Below are positions 40,683 through 54,837 of a stretch of 64,000 nt of DNA, in pieces (position 1 is the first letter of the stretch; each line of letters begins with the position of its first letter). The translations under genes were made by a program, and so were the position numbers. This DNA is from Norana najaformis (Eukaryota; Annelida; Clitellata; Crassiclitellata; Hormogastridae), in contig OZ029916.1 of the NCBI GenBank assembly GCA_964023275.1, positions 45,022,972-45,086,971 on the forward strand. The letters are read 5' to 3'. The notes under the pieces were generated by a model. The model worked only from the letters and a program-made list of their open reading frames with translations. It had not been told where the DNA came from and ran no database searches.

Positions 40683-42739
40683 TTTGACTGTTTACATAGT
40701 CCGTCCTTCCTGTATCTCGAGTGAGCGGTAATACAACAGTGTACCCTTCGACTATCGCTATCATTGTAGGTCACAACTTTGTGTATTAATGTTAATTAAT
40801 AGTAATCATGAATATTAATCAAGTGTTTGTGTTCTTGCCTTTATCTGTATGCACGCAACGTCTGCTGCGATGTGCAAGTAACGGATACGCAGCCCGTACA
40901 ATGTTTGAAGAATGAGACTATCAAACCGAGTGCAATATGATTTAGGTATAGGTTTCTCTTATTGTAAGCTCTGCGATGATGATTAAAACCGTTTCTTTTA
41001 CATTAGCTCTTAAAATTATGATAATGATTCTTACGACATTTCGTGCGATAAGTCGCTACCCGGTAGAACGGTGGCTCCCTTCTTACTAGCCGTCGGCGAC
41101 CCAGGCCAACTCGGATCCGGTGTTAAGTTCTCCCAGGCCGTATGGTATGGCTGAACGTGACCAGTAATTATGTAAAACGCCTTGACAAGGCCTCTGTACT
41201 TCATTAACTGTTAAAAGTAAGGTTCAGTAATTAATTAATATTGCTGTGCGGTCGTGTTGGTGTCCCAGGATTCGAAGTTGAAATGTTCTTGTCGGATAGA
41301 TGCTAAAACTCTGAAGAACTTTGACGAAATGTTTTGCGGCAAACACCGCTTTGATATGTTTTACGGGTTTTATGAAGACGAATTTACCGGCTTTGCAGTC
41401 GTTTTGCACGAAAATCAAAACCGCATGAAAGCGACTTTGATGCAGTTTTGAAGACAGAAATATATTCTGTTTTTTCCGTCCTGACATTTACATCACGTAT
41501 GCTCAAAAGATTTCTCTCCGTACGAAAGAAAGTCCAGGTAATCAATTTCTTATGGATGGGGTCTGCGCTTTCTTTGTCTGGGAAAGATTTTTATCGATGG
41601 TCGTTTGAGGTGAAATACCAGCGACTCTGTTTTCTCGGAAACTGCATATGAAGGTCAGCGGTGTCTTCCCAATCCAGCACTTGCCTCTCCTAAATACTTA
41701 TTTGATATAGGTTATTATTATTCTGGCCAGATATACTAATTTGCTGCCAAGGTACTTATAATTTGAAATTGATTTCATTGTTATCACTAACCAGATTTTT
41801 GTAGCGCTAGTTTTTTGTTTGTTTAAACTCATGAAGCGTGTGAAATAACAAAACTTTGTAATAAAATATTTGCGTGGGTAGTTAGTTATAAATCTGAATG
41901 AGGAACCTTTTATATGATTTTTCACAAGCATAGCCACTTCATCAACCATACTGTCTGAATTAGAATTTTAGGTATATCTACGTTTAAAGTGAAGGATTTC
42001 ATAATTTCTTATGTGACTCTGTCAAGAATAGTTTGGAGAAATGTAGTACTATAACCGAGAAATCTTTTGGCATAAATGATAATAACAATTTAACAACACA
42101 TTGTGGAATTCCAATGGGGTCATTTGAACCATTGTTGAAAATCAAGTTGTTTCACTCAAAAATCATTTCACTTTGAATACATTTCTAAAGATTTAATATA
42201 AGCGCCTTTTGGCCTATTTTTCCCAGCCTTACCCCTGCCCCCAGTGTCTCCTGGTCCCAAAATGACTTTATGGGGAAATAGTATTTTTTCATTAGTATTT
42301 TTTCATTAATTTTTACTCAGTTTGCTATAGTCATGCTTTATAAGCATGGAAAGAATTAGAAACTGATGCTAAGCGGTATAGTTTGCCTTATTCCGTGATA
42401 TTTAGTCGTCACTGTCCTATAAAGTGACACCTTTTACAGTGGTGTACCATTGGAATAACCTCAATCATAGTCGCGGACATTTCTACTGCACTCCGCCTAC
42501 ATTGCTATTCCATGCTTTCAATTTATCAACGTCTATATTAGTCCAGTTTTGTGCATAGTAATCATCTGCCTTGTCAGCCAAAGTCTGAACAGCTTGCAGG
42601 TTAGTCATATCAACAAGTTTCTGCTAAGTACCATAACTGCAAGCAGTGATAGATATTCTATTGCTGTGTCTGATGGTCTGAACGATAAAAGTGCAACGTT
42701 CACAGTTTTACACCACTTGTTATTATCGATAGACATACA

Positions 42740-42970
42740 GGTCAGTCTGTGATTGCATGATCTTGGCAGTAATTAAGTAAATAAGTAAGTACTGCATTTC
42801 GTAAGTCTGGAGAATTCAAACCGATAGTCTGTGATGTCAGAGAGAGACAGTTTTGTAATAACAGTCTGTGATTGTATGATCTTGGTGGTAAGTAAGTAAG
42901 TAAGTACTGCATTTCGACAAGTCTGGAGAATTCAAACCGATAGTCTATGATGTCAGAGAGAGACAAACAG
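42740..42970. repeat. Local 110-120-bp tandem duplication
   Basis: Two units share 'cagtctgtgattg', 'tgatcttgg', 'gtaagtactgcatttcg', 'gtctggagaattcaaaccg' and 'gatgtcagagagagaca'. The matching place in the second 10 kb copy (52763-52875) has only one unit. Confidence 0.88.
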
Positions 42971-43664
42971 TTTTGTGTAGCTGATCGCAGAGATCTGGAT
43001 GGCTGGTAGCGCTGTAACGAAGATGGCAGGTATGCTTCATCATCACTTTAGCTCTCACTTTCGGAAGTTTCCATTTCAGCCTCCCCACATGTTTCTTCAG
43101 CTCTAAGTAAACTTTCACTGCTGTCACTAACTAGGGACATACTTACTGCTTGTAAATTTTAGTGTGACAGTTTTATCTTTACATGTTTCATTGACATTTC
43201 CTGTGCATAACACTTGCTCAACGTAGAAATAACAACGTAAACTGCATCACAAACAAAAGACTATTTATTGAATAACATTCAAAAGATAGTGCAATCAGTA
43301 TGAAATGTTATCCTGCTAATGATGAATCTCAGATATAGACCACTGCTACTTATCCCGGTAGAGTGGTAGTGTGGAAATAGGAGAAGTTTGATCGTAATGG
43401 AATCTTGGATCCAAAGGGTAAAGTACATCTAAAAAGTGCTGAAAACAACCAGTTTTATCTTAAATGAAAGCTGGTTGATTTTATTAGAGGGTATTTTTTT
43501 ATATAGGGTTTGTATATATCATTTTAGCACATGGTACATTGTCAAGCTATGATGTGGTATTACCATGTGTGTGGTAATTTCTGCCATGGACAGAAACCGT
43601 TTACCGGTAATTCTATTTGAAACTGTTTCGTTTTAAATGAAAACTGATTAGTTTTATTAGAGAA

Positions 43665-43780
43665 ACTCTGCCACTGCTGTACTCGGGTAGTGCCAGTCCC
43701 AAGCCGGTATGAAGGAGGAGGGCGATGTCAACGGCATTTGATGCCAGAAGATGTCGTTAAACACTGGAACTACTACTACT
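43665..43780 (-). repeat. Dispersed repeat X, antisense
   Basis: 'aactctgccactgctgtac', 'gggtagtgccagtcccaag', 'aaggaggagggcgatgtca', 'acggcatttgatgccagaa' and 'gatgtcgttaaacactgg' match the block at 23210. The counterpart at 53560-53668 has a short deletion near its end. Confidence 0.8.
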
Positions 43781-44179
43781 ATTGTTAGAGGACGTGTTGT
43801 CATATCATGTGAGCCACCCAGGTTATTTTGACTCACCTTAACATTGACACTACATCTCTGTTTGAGTATTTTGACTCACTTTAATGTTACACTCCATGTC
43901 TGTTTGCAGTATAGTCATAGGTTTGAACGTGAGGTAGATCAGCTTTTGTGGTCTATGTGCTGGTTTGCTGATTATTGTTATAAGAAGATTTATCAAGTGC
44001 AAGTTAATATAACCAAATACACTTCAAATGCACTGATTGTGGGTTGCTGACTTCATCCCATAAGGGAGGAGGAGGAGGAGGAGGAATAGGAGAAGGAGCA
44101 GGAGGAGGAGGAGGATGAGTTAATCCTGAGAGAGAGCTTTGGGTTGAAGTATATGGTGACTTCATTATTTTGTTAACCT

Positions 44180-44310
44180 TCGTATATGAGGGTGGGTGGC
44201 CACTGGCCAGCCCTCTGTCTTGCAGTCCAATCGAATTTTTGGGGATTTGAACTCTTAACCTTCCAGTTGACAGTCCAGCTCTCTAACCTCTGCACTACTG
44301 CACACTGTAC
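44180..44310 (-). mobile_element. tRNA-derived SINE, family A, antisense
   Basis: The + strand reads 'gggtggccactggccagccc', 'gggatttgaactcttaacc' and 'ttgacagtccagctctcta', the reverse of the SINE A body, B box and anticodon loop at 9295. The counterpart lies at 54050-54185. Confidence 0.75.
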
Positions 44311-44822
44311 TTTAGTTTCTGTTTAGGATGATGTTTCTTAAAGAAGATGATTAACGTCACGCTTCACCTTTTATCCAGGCAGCGTACTGCGGCTGAGTTA
44401 CTACTTCGCACTTGTTATGGGGTGGGGATTAGTCACATAAGGTCAGATGAGGTCACGATGAGAAAGAAGGAGGACAAGGAGCAGCAACTGATAAGCATTT
44501 ACGTGATGACATGCAAGTGTCAAATACATTACTAGTACCAAATATGTTACCAGTCTAAATTTGAGTGTCAGATACACCAGCATGTGTCACATGCAAATTA
44601 AAACTTCTTACTTACTTACTCACTCATTTGCTTATTTGCTGACTTGCTTACTCATTTGCTCACTTGCATAATGGGATGGAATTGCAGTGCTGTGAAGTGA
44701 TGAGTGAAACATGCGTTGGTGATCAAGATAAGTAGAAACCCACTTGGGGTTGGACCCTGAAACAGGACCGGAAAAAAGGGGAGGACACGGTCTATTGCAC
44801 ATAGCCCCATACGACCCAGTTA

Positions 44823-44832
44823 NNNNNNNNNN
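44823..44832. other. Assembly gap (10 N)
   Basis: Ten undetermined bases separate the end of the first 10 kb copy from a (TA)n tract that opens the second. The true length is unknown. Confidence 0.99.

Positions 44833-44867
<35 letters not shown>
44833..44867. repeat. (TA)n tract after the gap
   Basis: A perfect TA dinucleotide run of 35 bp. It corresponds to the right-hand end of the tract at 34630-34816. Confidence 0.95.
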
Positions 44868-44869
<2 letters not shown>

Positions 44870-45867
44870 ATGGGCCAAATTAAAACAAGCTATAGTCAGC
44901 ATAGACGGAACACGGCGAGTCCTATGAAGTTCTTCAATAGGTTAATTGCCTCTGATGAAGTAATTTGTCTTTGACTGACAGCGCGATATGAAGACCAACG
45001 ACCGCGGGTCGCGCAAAGTACAGACAGACAGACAGACACACACACACAGACAAATGTGCTGATTGACACTGACAGACAGATAATGACAGGCGGATGTACA
45101 GATGGACAGAGAGTGCTATAGAAAGACGAACAAGCAGACAAGCGGACAGACAGAGACATAGGCAAACAGTCTTTAAGGCAAACTGACGAACAGACGGAAA
45201 GGCGGACATACAGACAGACGGACACATAGAGGAAGATACAGAGAGACAGTCAGAAAGACCGGAGGACACACACGCATACAGTTAGACAGACAGATAATAA
45301 TTGATTAATCAGACCGCCGTTTTTCCTGAAGAAGCAGAGGAAGAGACACGCACACAGACAGACAGACATCGGCAGAGACTCAACCAGACAAACACACATA
45401 CCCCACGGCACATATCAAGCGATACAGTCACATCGGGCCTACACAGGCCTACGCGTGGCGGCCTATCAAAAGCGTAACTCAGCCACGGCCTATCTTAAGT
45501 CCCTGCATAGGCAAACACTTAGCCCGCGAACAGGTAACAGCATCCGTTGGCCTTCGATTAACTTCGTTCAGAACTCGATATGTTGTTTGGCTCTTAGCTC
45601 AGTCCAACGTATTTTAATTAGGCTTCGGTTTTTTCCAGTCTTGCTATAGCGCCAGATTCTACTAGAATTAATTCGTGTGATTATGATGCGCCTTTATAAA
45701 ACGCCAGTCAGCGTTTGAACAAAACTGAAGGTAGGAATTAATGTGTTTATTTACTACGGCTGATGCATTTGCAATACCCAACGAAGCATATGCTTATAAT
45801 CATACAGTTCGTAGTAGTAGTAGTAATGGTAGTAGTAGTAGTAGTAGTGGTAGCAGTGGTAGTGGTA

Positions 45868-46112
45868 GTAGTTTCAATGTTTAACGACATCTTATAGCAT
45901 CAAAGGTCGTTGTCGTTGCCCTCCTCCTTTACCAGGATTTGGACTGGCACTACCCGACTAAAGGCACTGGCGGAGTTCTTCGTAGTAGTAGTTCCGCAGT
46001 TTAACGGCAGCTTATGGCATCAAAGGCCGTTGCCGTCGCCCTCCTCCTTTATCCAGGCTTGGGACTGGCACTACCCTCAAACATAGCAGTGGCAGAGTTA
46101 GCGGAATTCCTT
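45868..46112 (+). repeat. Two tandem repeat X units (second copy)
   Basis: Counterpart of 35830-36075, with the same two units and the same AGT tract before them. Confidence 0.8.
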
Positions 46113-48104
46113 ACAGGATTTATCAGTTTATATTGCTGATCAGTGTCTTTAAAAAGGGTGTGCAACCTGAATATACGTGTGTATGCATTTGTACAAGTTT
46201 TCAACAAAGACCGTACATACTGTGGCGTACCCGACTCGGAGGGTCCGGACCCCCTGAGGGCAGGACCATCAACCCTGGGATTCGTGTAAATACGACGAGA
46301 TTTTTAAGGTGTGCCACCCATTGGTTGGTGACTCGACTTTATGCTGTCGATGGATACGAGCATCATATAACAAAAAGTATTTCCAGGCCGATTTCCCTTA
46401 TTCGATCGCTGGCTTGTTTTAATTCGGCAAACTGCATTTGCTTCGGGGGTTCGCCCGGACCCACCTCGTCATGAATTTTGCGACTTTGGTGTATTTTTGG
46501 TGTGTCCTTGTCTCAGTGTCCATATTCCTTCAGGCTTCTGACCTAATTGCGGCTTGGTTTGGTGCGTCGTCGGTTGATGCTTTGTGATTAGACATCGGCG
46601 CTTTTTATAAGTTGCAAATTAATAATTAATAATACAAGTGCACATGCGGATGTTAATGGAGCTGAATGGGTTTCTGGGGTGGGTTAAGACAGCCCCAGAC
46701 AGTTTTTTTTTATCTCAGCAGTCGTCTAGCAGGGCGACCTCTGGTATGTGAATCGAAGCCAACCCTTGGCAAATCCAACGCTGCGAAATACTTTTCGGGA
46801 AGTATGGTTGTAGTCTGGTTAAACACGTATAGTTCGTGGGCTGTCTGTTTATTTGTCTGTGTGTGTCTGTGTGCGTGTACGTCTGTCCTTCTGTCTGTCT
46901 CCCTCGGGCAAACGCAAGTAAGCGTCTCCTCCGGGCAAACTCAAGTGAAGGTACCACTCCTTCCTGTCCTGGAATATGACTAAATATAACATAAAGCCCA
47001 TTCCCTATTTGCACAGCTAGGGGTTAATGTTAGAGGTTAAGGTGTCTGAGTGGGTCAAGGATTACTCACCTCTACTTTATAACTCGATAGAAATATTGCG
47101 AGATTTTTAAAGTGCAGAGTGGCGTGATTGCCGGACAAAGGGATATTTTTCACAGGAAGCACAGCTTTCTTTATCGGTTTATATCGGCAAAGCTTTGACG
47201 CATTGCTTTGCAAAATCTATTGCATTAACTCTGCGTAGCTATGGAAGTAGGCCTACTATTAAAGGTAATACTAACAGATGGACGAAATTAATTAATGGGC
47301 AAAAGTGATGAGTTCAAGGACTTCTGTAAAGTTCCGATATTGCATAGCTAAACATATTAAGAGGAGTTCTGCACACACTACGCTGGACCTCCCGCATCAG
47401 ATATCAGCTGCCTCACTTGTCCAAGGACTTTTGACCACAGGATAAGCAGGAGAGTAAATCAACCACGCGCCATCTATAAATGGGTATGGTCTCGACGCAA
47501 ACGTTTTGAATCGAGTCCTCTATTATTCAGGACTGTTAGCGTCAACTGGGCCTAGCAGTTGAGTGCCTTGTAATAATTAATTATTACGATATGGTTATGA
47601 CATTAAACAATGACTCTGTATGGCTTGAGTTTGACAAGTGTCCTTGAAAGCTTTTCTTCGGCTTTTTCCGCGATCAGTTAAAGTTCTTAACCGCTGTAAA
47701 TATGGTCCATCTACCCCTTGAACTCTCAAGTCTGAAAAACCACATTAAGATAGTCGTTGGATTTGAAATAACTCTGCTGGATTACGTTATCAACTGAAAA
47801 CTTCGATGTTTTGGTTGTAAAAACAATAACAATTAATCTTTTTTTGAAAACAAAGCACTTCTTGCTAGAAGTGAAGGAAACAGAAGCAAAGGAAGTCAAG
47901 ATTGCGCTAAACAGACAATAAGTTATACATGTAAATAAGGGCATTTTTGAAGAAATACCGATTTGATGATTACGAGCTATTTCTAATAATTGTATCGCTT
48001 CTGACTAGGGACTCAGACATAACATAACAAAGGTTTTAAGTGGTTCAGAAGACAAGTAAAACATGTTATAACTACTGCAAATTAACCACCACGAATGTTT
48101 ACTA

Positions 48105-49255
48105 GCCAATCCTTCCTGGCTTCTTCTTGAAGCTGCGATAGTGTCCACTGAGATATTACTAACATCCAAACTATTCAAAAAATCTACAACTCTTAGACTA
48201 AATAATATCTGTCCTAGTTTTCCTTCTGTTTTCTTAAATAATTTATATCAGTGACCTTGAGTGACCTTGTTCGGTGATAATTCAAAGAACCCTTCCCACT
48301 GCACTACGTCATTTCCAGTGATGATCTTATATGCTTCAATTAGGTATTCTCCTCTGTTCCTCTTCCTCCTCCTCTTTAATGCCTTAGCCCACACCTTTCA
48401 ACAGTTCTTCATGGCTCTGACCTCACTTTTCCTTTATCTTTTAACCTCGCTTTTCCTTTATCTTTACACTTTGTTTAGTTGTTCTATGTTATGTTTCGAT
48501 GTGATTCCATATCTTTATCCCATATTCCAAATGTCGCCTCACCAGTGATTTGTACAACTTAATTTCTGCTGACTATTATCATTTTGATCATACCTAAAGT
48601 TGAGTTAGCCTTTTTTGCTGCTTCAGCAAATTGCATTGAAGATTTTGCACTCTTACTCATAATCACACCTAGGTGCCTTTCTTCGTTGATGACTCTCAAT
48701 ATCTTAGTCCCCATTTCATACAAAAACTTTCTGTTTCTGTTCCCAAATTCATCACTCATAATTTTTTTTAAAAGTCAAACTTGTAAAGCATCAACCAGTC
48801 ATGCAACCAATTTTACATTATTTTTAGATCCTTTCACAGTCGCTCCACTTCTTCTTCATCACCCACTGCTCTACATAGTTTTGTATCAATTGCAAACAGA
48901 AATTTTGGATAGAATTCCATCATCCATGTCATCAGTGAAAATTATGAACAGCAGTGGCCCAAGCACTGGTCCTTGTGGCACTCTGCTTATCACTCTTGTC
49001 AAACCAGAATATATTTGTCTTTACACATTTTGTCTCCTGTCTGATAACCAGCTTTGAATCCATGCTAGCACCTGCTCACTATCCCACATACTTGTAACTT
49101 TTTAGCCAGTTTTACAAGAGGTATTTTGTCAAATGCCTTGGCACAGTCTAGATAAATTAAAAACCTCCGCAGGTTTTTCCTCACTCCTGACTATAAACCT
49201 TTCTAACTATCAGTTACTTGTCGCTTCGCTCTTGCTCTCCTGACCTGTGTAGACA
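48105..49255 (-). mobile_element. LINE reverse-transcriptase fragment, antisense (second copy)
   Basis: Counterpart of 38085-39235. Here the segment KSAKSSMQFAEAAKKANSTL then GMIK is open on the - strand, a typical part of the region after the RT core in this LINE class. The RT motif region 'VLGPL' is also present. It is degraded by several stops and shifts. Confidence 0.85.
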
Positions 49256-49711
49256 TTTATTATTATTATTATTATTATTATTTTAATCGATTAATTTATT
49301 AATAAATAAATTAACTACTTAATTGCTTGTATCTTGCTGGTGTCTAATGCACAAAGCATCAACTGATGTCACATCAATACCAATCCACAATCAGGTCAAT
49401 ATCCGGAAGATCAGTCCAATTAGGCTAATAGTATGTGTATGTATGCAAAGTATGTATCTGGCTATTTAGATAGTGCCTTTTAGGAGCCTCATTGGCATGA
49501 CCTGAAACTGATCGATAATGGTAACTCGTTCATTATAAGTAACATTTAGTTGTCTGACATGGCGCACATTTGCAGCTTCACTATTTAAGGCTTAGATGGA
49601 CCATTTGTTCGTCAAAAGAACTATAATATACTTTTATCAAGCAACTTAATTAAGCAATTGGGGGTTTCTTGGGGGACACCAATGTTCCATTACATTAAGA
49701 ATAAATCATAC

Positions 49712-49975
49712 TGGCCTAGTTAGCTACATCGGTAGGGGCGTACGCCAAGGAGCCTCTGTGCGTGAGGATCCCAGGTTCGCGTCCCGGTCGTGGCTTATTT
49801 CAGGGATTTAAATCTCGGGCTAGTACGGTCCGTGTACGGGGACCTTAAATGGCGTGGCGCCCATTCAAACGGGCAGCGGTGGTGAAGGATCTCATCCGAT
49901 AAATTCATTGCAAAATGAGCAGTGTCAAAGCCATACGGTCGCTATATAAAACCGATGGATTTACATTTATCACAA
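49712..49975 (+). mobile_element. tRNA-derived SINE, family C (second copy)
   Basis: Counterpart of 39685-39945. It has an extra 'ggggc' in the head (ggtaggggcgtacgccaagg), giving a length closer to a tRNA variable region than the first copy. Confidence 0.82.
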
Positions 49976-50519
49976 ACGGCTCTAAACTCTTCTTACGTAT
50001 CTTGGGGCTGGCCATCCCGCTATAAGAATTCAGTCCGCCACAAAAACGGAAAAAGTGACTGCCAACGTTTAGTCATCATTCATTAAAATAATGTACGCGG
50101 CATTGGGATGCACGTAGAAACTTGGGATTGGATTGGCTACGCTGGCAAGGCCAATGGGATACGAGCTTTCTTTACAGAGCATGCGCTCAGAGATCACGTG
50201 ACACGGGGGAGGGTTTTAGCTTTTAACTATTCTCTCAGTGCTAATATACTGCTTTTTGTACCATCACATATAAAAGTGTTGAAATAAAAATTTAACTGTT
50301 ATTTATTCAGTTAGATCTTTCATCGCCTAAAATGAAATGAAGCATCTCAAATACGCTAGATTTGTTTATTCTGACCTCGAAACAGCCGGGTTCTTGCAAA
50401 GTTTTGATATAGCGCCAGTTCTCACTGACGCAGCTTTTGTGCGTCACTGAGAAACATTTACATTTACATATAACTTATCCGCTGCCTTCCCGTTTCTCTC
50501 AGCTTAAATACAACCCAAA

Positions 50520-50695
50520 CTTTCTTTTTTCTGTCTTTCCCCTTCTCTCTGGTATTACTGGACTTGATTATTGACATGGCATCTGTGGACAACCAGCTGA
50601 CTTGACGCAGCGCTCGTGAATAAGCTGGTGGTCTTCGCTTAGATTTTAAAAGCGCTTTGGAAATTCGGAGCTTTAAGATTACGATTACGATAACT
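50520..50695 (+). mobile_element. LINE family D (subfamily 2) 3' end (second copy)
   Basis: Counterpart of 40500-40682, with the same 'cttgacgcagcgctcgtgaa' block and the 'gattacgattacgata' tail. Confidence 0.78.
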
Positions 50696-53559
50696 TATTT
50701 GACTGTTTACATAGTCCGTCCTTCCTGTATCTCGAGTGAGCGGTAATACAACGGTGTACCCTTCGACTATCGCTATCATTGTAGGTCACAACTTTATGTG
50801 TATTAATGTTAATTAATAGTAATCATGAATATTAATCAAGTGTTTGTGTTCTTGCCTTTATCTGTATGCCCGCAACGTCTGCTGCGATGTACAACTAACG
50901 GACACGCAGCCCGTACAATTTTTGAAGAATGAGACTATCAAACCGAGTGCAATATGATTTAGGTATAGGTTTCTCTTATTGTAAGCTATGCGATGATGAT
51001 TTAAACCGTTTCTTTTACATTAGCTCTTAAAATTATGATAATGATTCTTACGATATTTCGTGCGATAAGTCGCTACCCGGTAGAACGGTGGCTCCCTTCT
51101 TACTAGCCGTCGGCGACCCAGGCCAACTCGGATCCGGTGTTAAGTTCTCCCAGGCCGTATGGTATGACTGAACGTGACCAGTAATTATGTAAAACGCCTT
51201 GACAAGGCCTCTGTACTTCATTAACTGTTAAAAGTAAGGTTCAGTAATTAATTAATATTGCTGTGCGGTCGTGTTGGTGTCCCAGGATTCGAAGTTGAAA
51301 TGTTCTTGTTGTCGGATAGATGCTAAAACTCTGAAGAACTTTGACGAAATGTTTTGCGGCAAACACCGCTTTGATACGTTTTACGGGTTTTATGAAGACG
51401 AATTTGCCGGTTTTGCAGTCGTTTTGCACGAAAATCTAAACCGCATGAAAGCGACTTTGATGCAGTTTTGAAGACAGAAATATATTCTGTTTTTTCCGTC
51501 CTGACATTTACATCACGTATGCTCAAAAGATTTCTCTCCGTACGAAAGAAAGTCCAGGTAATCAATTTCTTATGGATGGGGTCTGCGCTTTCTTTGTCTG
51601 GGAAAGATTTTTATCAATGGACGTTTGAGGCGAAATACCAGCGACTCTGTTTTCTCGGCCACTGCATATGAAGGTCAGCGGTGGCTTCCCAATCTAGCAC
51701 ATGCATCTCCTAAATACTTATTTGATATAGGTTATTATTATTCTGGCAAGATATACTAATTTGCTGCCAAGGTACTTATAATTTGAAATTGATTTCATTG
51801 TTATCACTAACCAGATTTTTGTAGCGCTAGTTTTTTGTTTGTTTAAACACATGAAGCGCGTGAAATAACAAAACTTTGTAATAAAATATTTGCATGCGTA
51901 GTTAGTTATAAATCTGTACGAGGAACCTTTGATATGATTTTTCACAAGCATAGCCACTTCGTCAACCATACAGTCTGAATTAGAATTTTAGGTATATCTA
52001 CCTTTAAAGTGAAGGATTTCATAATTTCTTATGTGACTCTGTCAAGAATAGTTTGGGGAAATGTAGTACTATAACCGAGAAATCTTGTGGCATAAATGAT
52101 AATAACAGTTTAACAAGACATTGTGGAATTCCAATGGGGTCATTTGAACCATGGTTGAAAATCAAGTTGTTTGACTCAAAAATCATTTCACTTTGAATAC
52201 ATATCTAGAGATTTAATATAAGCGCCTTTTGACCTATTTTTCCCAGCCTTACCCCCGCCCCCAGTGTCTCCTGGTCCCAAAATGACTTTATGGGGAAATA
52301 GTATTTTTTCATAAGTATTTTTTCATTAATTTTTACTCAGGATGGCTATAGTCATGCTTTATAAGCATGGAAAGAATTAGAAACTGATGCTAAGCAGTAT
52401 AGTTTGCCCTTATTCCGTGATATTTAGTCGTCACTGTCCTATAAAGTGACACCTTTTACAGTGGTGTACCATTGGGATAACCAAAATCATAGTTACGCAC
52501 ATTTCTACTGCACTCCGCCTACGTTGCTATTCCATGCTTTCAATTTATCAACGTCTATATTAGTCCAGTTTTGTGCATAGTAATCATCTGCCTTGTCAGC
52601 CAAAGTCTGAACAGCTTGCAGGTTAGTCATATCAACAAGTTTCCGCTAAGTACCATAACTGCAAGCAGTGATAGATATTCTATTGCGGTGTCTGATGGTC
52701 TGAACGATAAAAGTGCAACGTTCACAGTTTTACACCACTTGTTATTATCGATAGACATACAGGTCAGTCTGTGACTGCATGATCTTGGCAGTAAGTAAGT
52801 AAATAAGTAAGTACTGCATTTTGCAAGTCTGGAGAATTCAGACCGATAGTCTGTGATGTCAGAGAGAGACAAACAGTTTTGTGTAGCTTATCGCAGAGAT
52901 CTGGATGGCTGGTAGCGCTGTAACGAAGATGGCAGGTATGCTTCATCATCACTTTAGCTCTCACTTTCGGAAGTTTTCATTTCAGCCTCCCCACATGTTT
53001 CTTCAGCTCTAAGTAAACTTTCACTGCTGTCACTAACTAGGGACATACTTACTGCTTGTAAATTTTAGTGTGACAGTTTTATCTTTACATGTTTCATTGA
53101 CATTTCCTGTGCATAACACTTGCTCAACGTAGAAATAACAACGTAAACTGCATCACAAACAAAAGACTATTTATTGAATAACATTCAAAAGATAGTGCAA
53201 TCAGTATGAAATGTTATCCTGCTAATGATGAATCTCAGGTATAGACCGCTGCTACTTATCCAGGTAGAGTGGTAGTGTGGAAATAGGAGAAGTTTGATCG
53301 TAATGGAATCTTGGATCCAAAGGGTAAAGTACAGCTAAAAAGTGCTGAAAACAACCAGTTTTATCTTAAATGAAAGCTGGTTGATTTTATTAGAGGGTAT
53401 TTTTTTATGGGGTTTGTATATATCATTTTAGCAGATGGTACATTGTCAAGCTATGATGTGGTATTACCATATTTGTGGTAATTTCTGCCATGGACAGAAA
53501 CCGTTTAATTCTATTTGAAACTGTTTCGTTTTACATGAAAACTGATTAGTTTTATTAGA

Positions 53560-53668
53560 GAAACTCTGCCACTGCTGTACTCGGGTAGTGCCAGTCCCAA
53601 GCCGGTGTGAAGGAGGAGGGCGGTGTCAACGGCATTTGATGCCATAAGATGTTAAACACTGGAATTAC
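53560..53668 (-). repeat. Dispersed repeat X, antisense (second copy)
   Basis: Counterpart of 43665-43780. The end reads 'cataagatgttaaacactgg', with four bases missing compared with 'gatgtcgttaaacactgg'. Confidence 0.8.
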
Positions 53669-54049
53669 TACTACTATTGTTAGAGGGCGTGTTGTCATAT
53701 CATGTGAGCCACCCAGGTTATTTTGACTCACCTTAACGTTGACACTACATCTCTGTTTGAGTATTTTGAGTCACTTTAATGTTACAGTATTGTCATAGGT
53801 TTGAACGTGAGGTAGATCAGCTTTTGTGGTCTATATGCTGGTTTGCTGATTATTGTTATAAGAAGATTTATCAAGCGCAAGTTAATATAGCCAAATACAC
53901 TTCAAATGCACTGATTGTGGGTTGCTGACTTCATCCCATAAGGGAGGAGGAGGAGGAGGAGGAATAGGAGAAGGAGGAGGAGGAGGAGGAGTTAATCCTG
54001 AGAGAGAGCTTTGGGTTGAAGTATATGGTGACTTCATTATTTTGTTAAC

Positions 54050-54185
54050 CTTCGTATATGAGGGTGGGTGGCCACTGGCCAGCCCTCTGTCTTGCAGTCC
54101 AATCGAATTTTTGGGGGATTTGAACTCTTAACCTTCCAGTTGACAGTCCAGCTCTCTAACCTCTGGACTACTGCACACTGTACTT
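54050..54185 (-). mobile_element. tRNA-derived SINE, family A, antisense (second copy)
   Basis: Counterpart of 44180-44310. The head is slightly clearer here ('ctctctaacctctggactac'). Confidence 0.75.
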
Positions 54186-54837
54186 TAGTTTCTGTTTAGG
54201 ATGATGTTTCTTAAAGAAGATGATTAACGTCACGCTCCACTGCGGCTGAGTTACTACTTCGCACTTGTTATGGGGTGGGGATTAGTCACATAAGGTCAGA
54301 TGAGGTCACGATGAGAAAGAAGGAGGACAAGGAGCAGCAACTGATAAGCATTTACGTGTCATTTAAGTGTCAAATACATTACTAGTACCAAATATGTTAC
54401 CAGTGCTAAATTTGAGTGTCAGATACACCAGCATGTGTCACATGCAAATGAAAACTTCTTACTTACTCACTCACTCATTTGCTTATTTGCTGACTTGCTT
54501 ACTCATTTGCTCACTTGCATAATGGGATGGAATTGCAGTGCTGTGAAGTGATGAGTGAAACATGCGTTGGTGATCAAGACAAGTAGAAACCCACTTGGGG
54601 TTGGACCCTGAAACAGGACCGAAAAAAAGGGGAGGACACGGTCTATTGCACATAGCCCCATACGACCCAGTTATGACCTGGGGGTTGGAAAGGTGACTGT
54701 CTCTCCCTTTTGCAACAAAAATAGGGTGACTAGCTAAAATAGGGTGAAGCTTACCTTTGCACATTGGGGCAGAATGAGGAAACTGATTTCAGTTTGGTGA
54801 CTGAAGATTGAAACAGGTATGTGGTAAAGTAGCTGTT

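Larger units (their letters stand above)
44868..54673. repeat. Second copy of the 10 kb direct duplication
   Basis: This 9,806-bp copy is collinear with 34817-44822. By eye, differences are a few percent at most in the stretches compared, with small indels. It lacks, for example, about 16 bp near 46498, about 110-120 bp near 52800 and about 20 bp near 54240. Past 54673 the sequence continues into unique flank that the first copy does not have. Confidence 0.92.

Noticed and set aside
41050-41175. 5S rRNA-like words (ccatacca, gttaag, ggatcc) on the reverse strand, also at 51070-51195
   Set aside because: The order of the words does not match 5S rRNA and no folded structure could be laid out. 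It may be a SINE with a 5S-like piece, but this cannot be supported.
41254-41451. Small gene (65 codons), also at 51271-51471
   Set aside because: Between the two copies I count three amino-acid changes and one inserted codon against one silent change, so there is no sign of purifying selection. No family was recognised and no splice context was seen.
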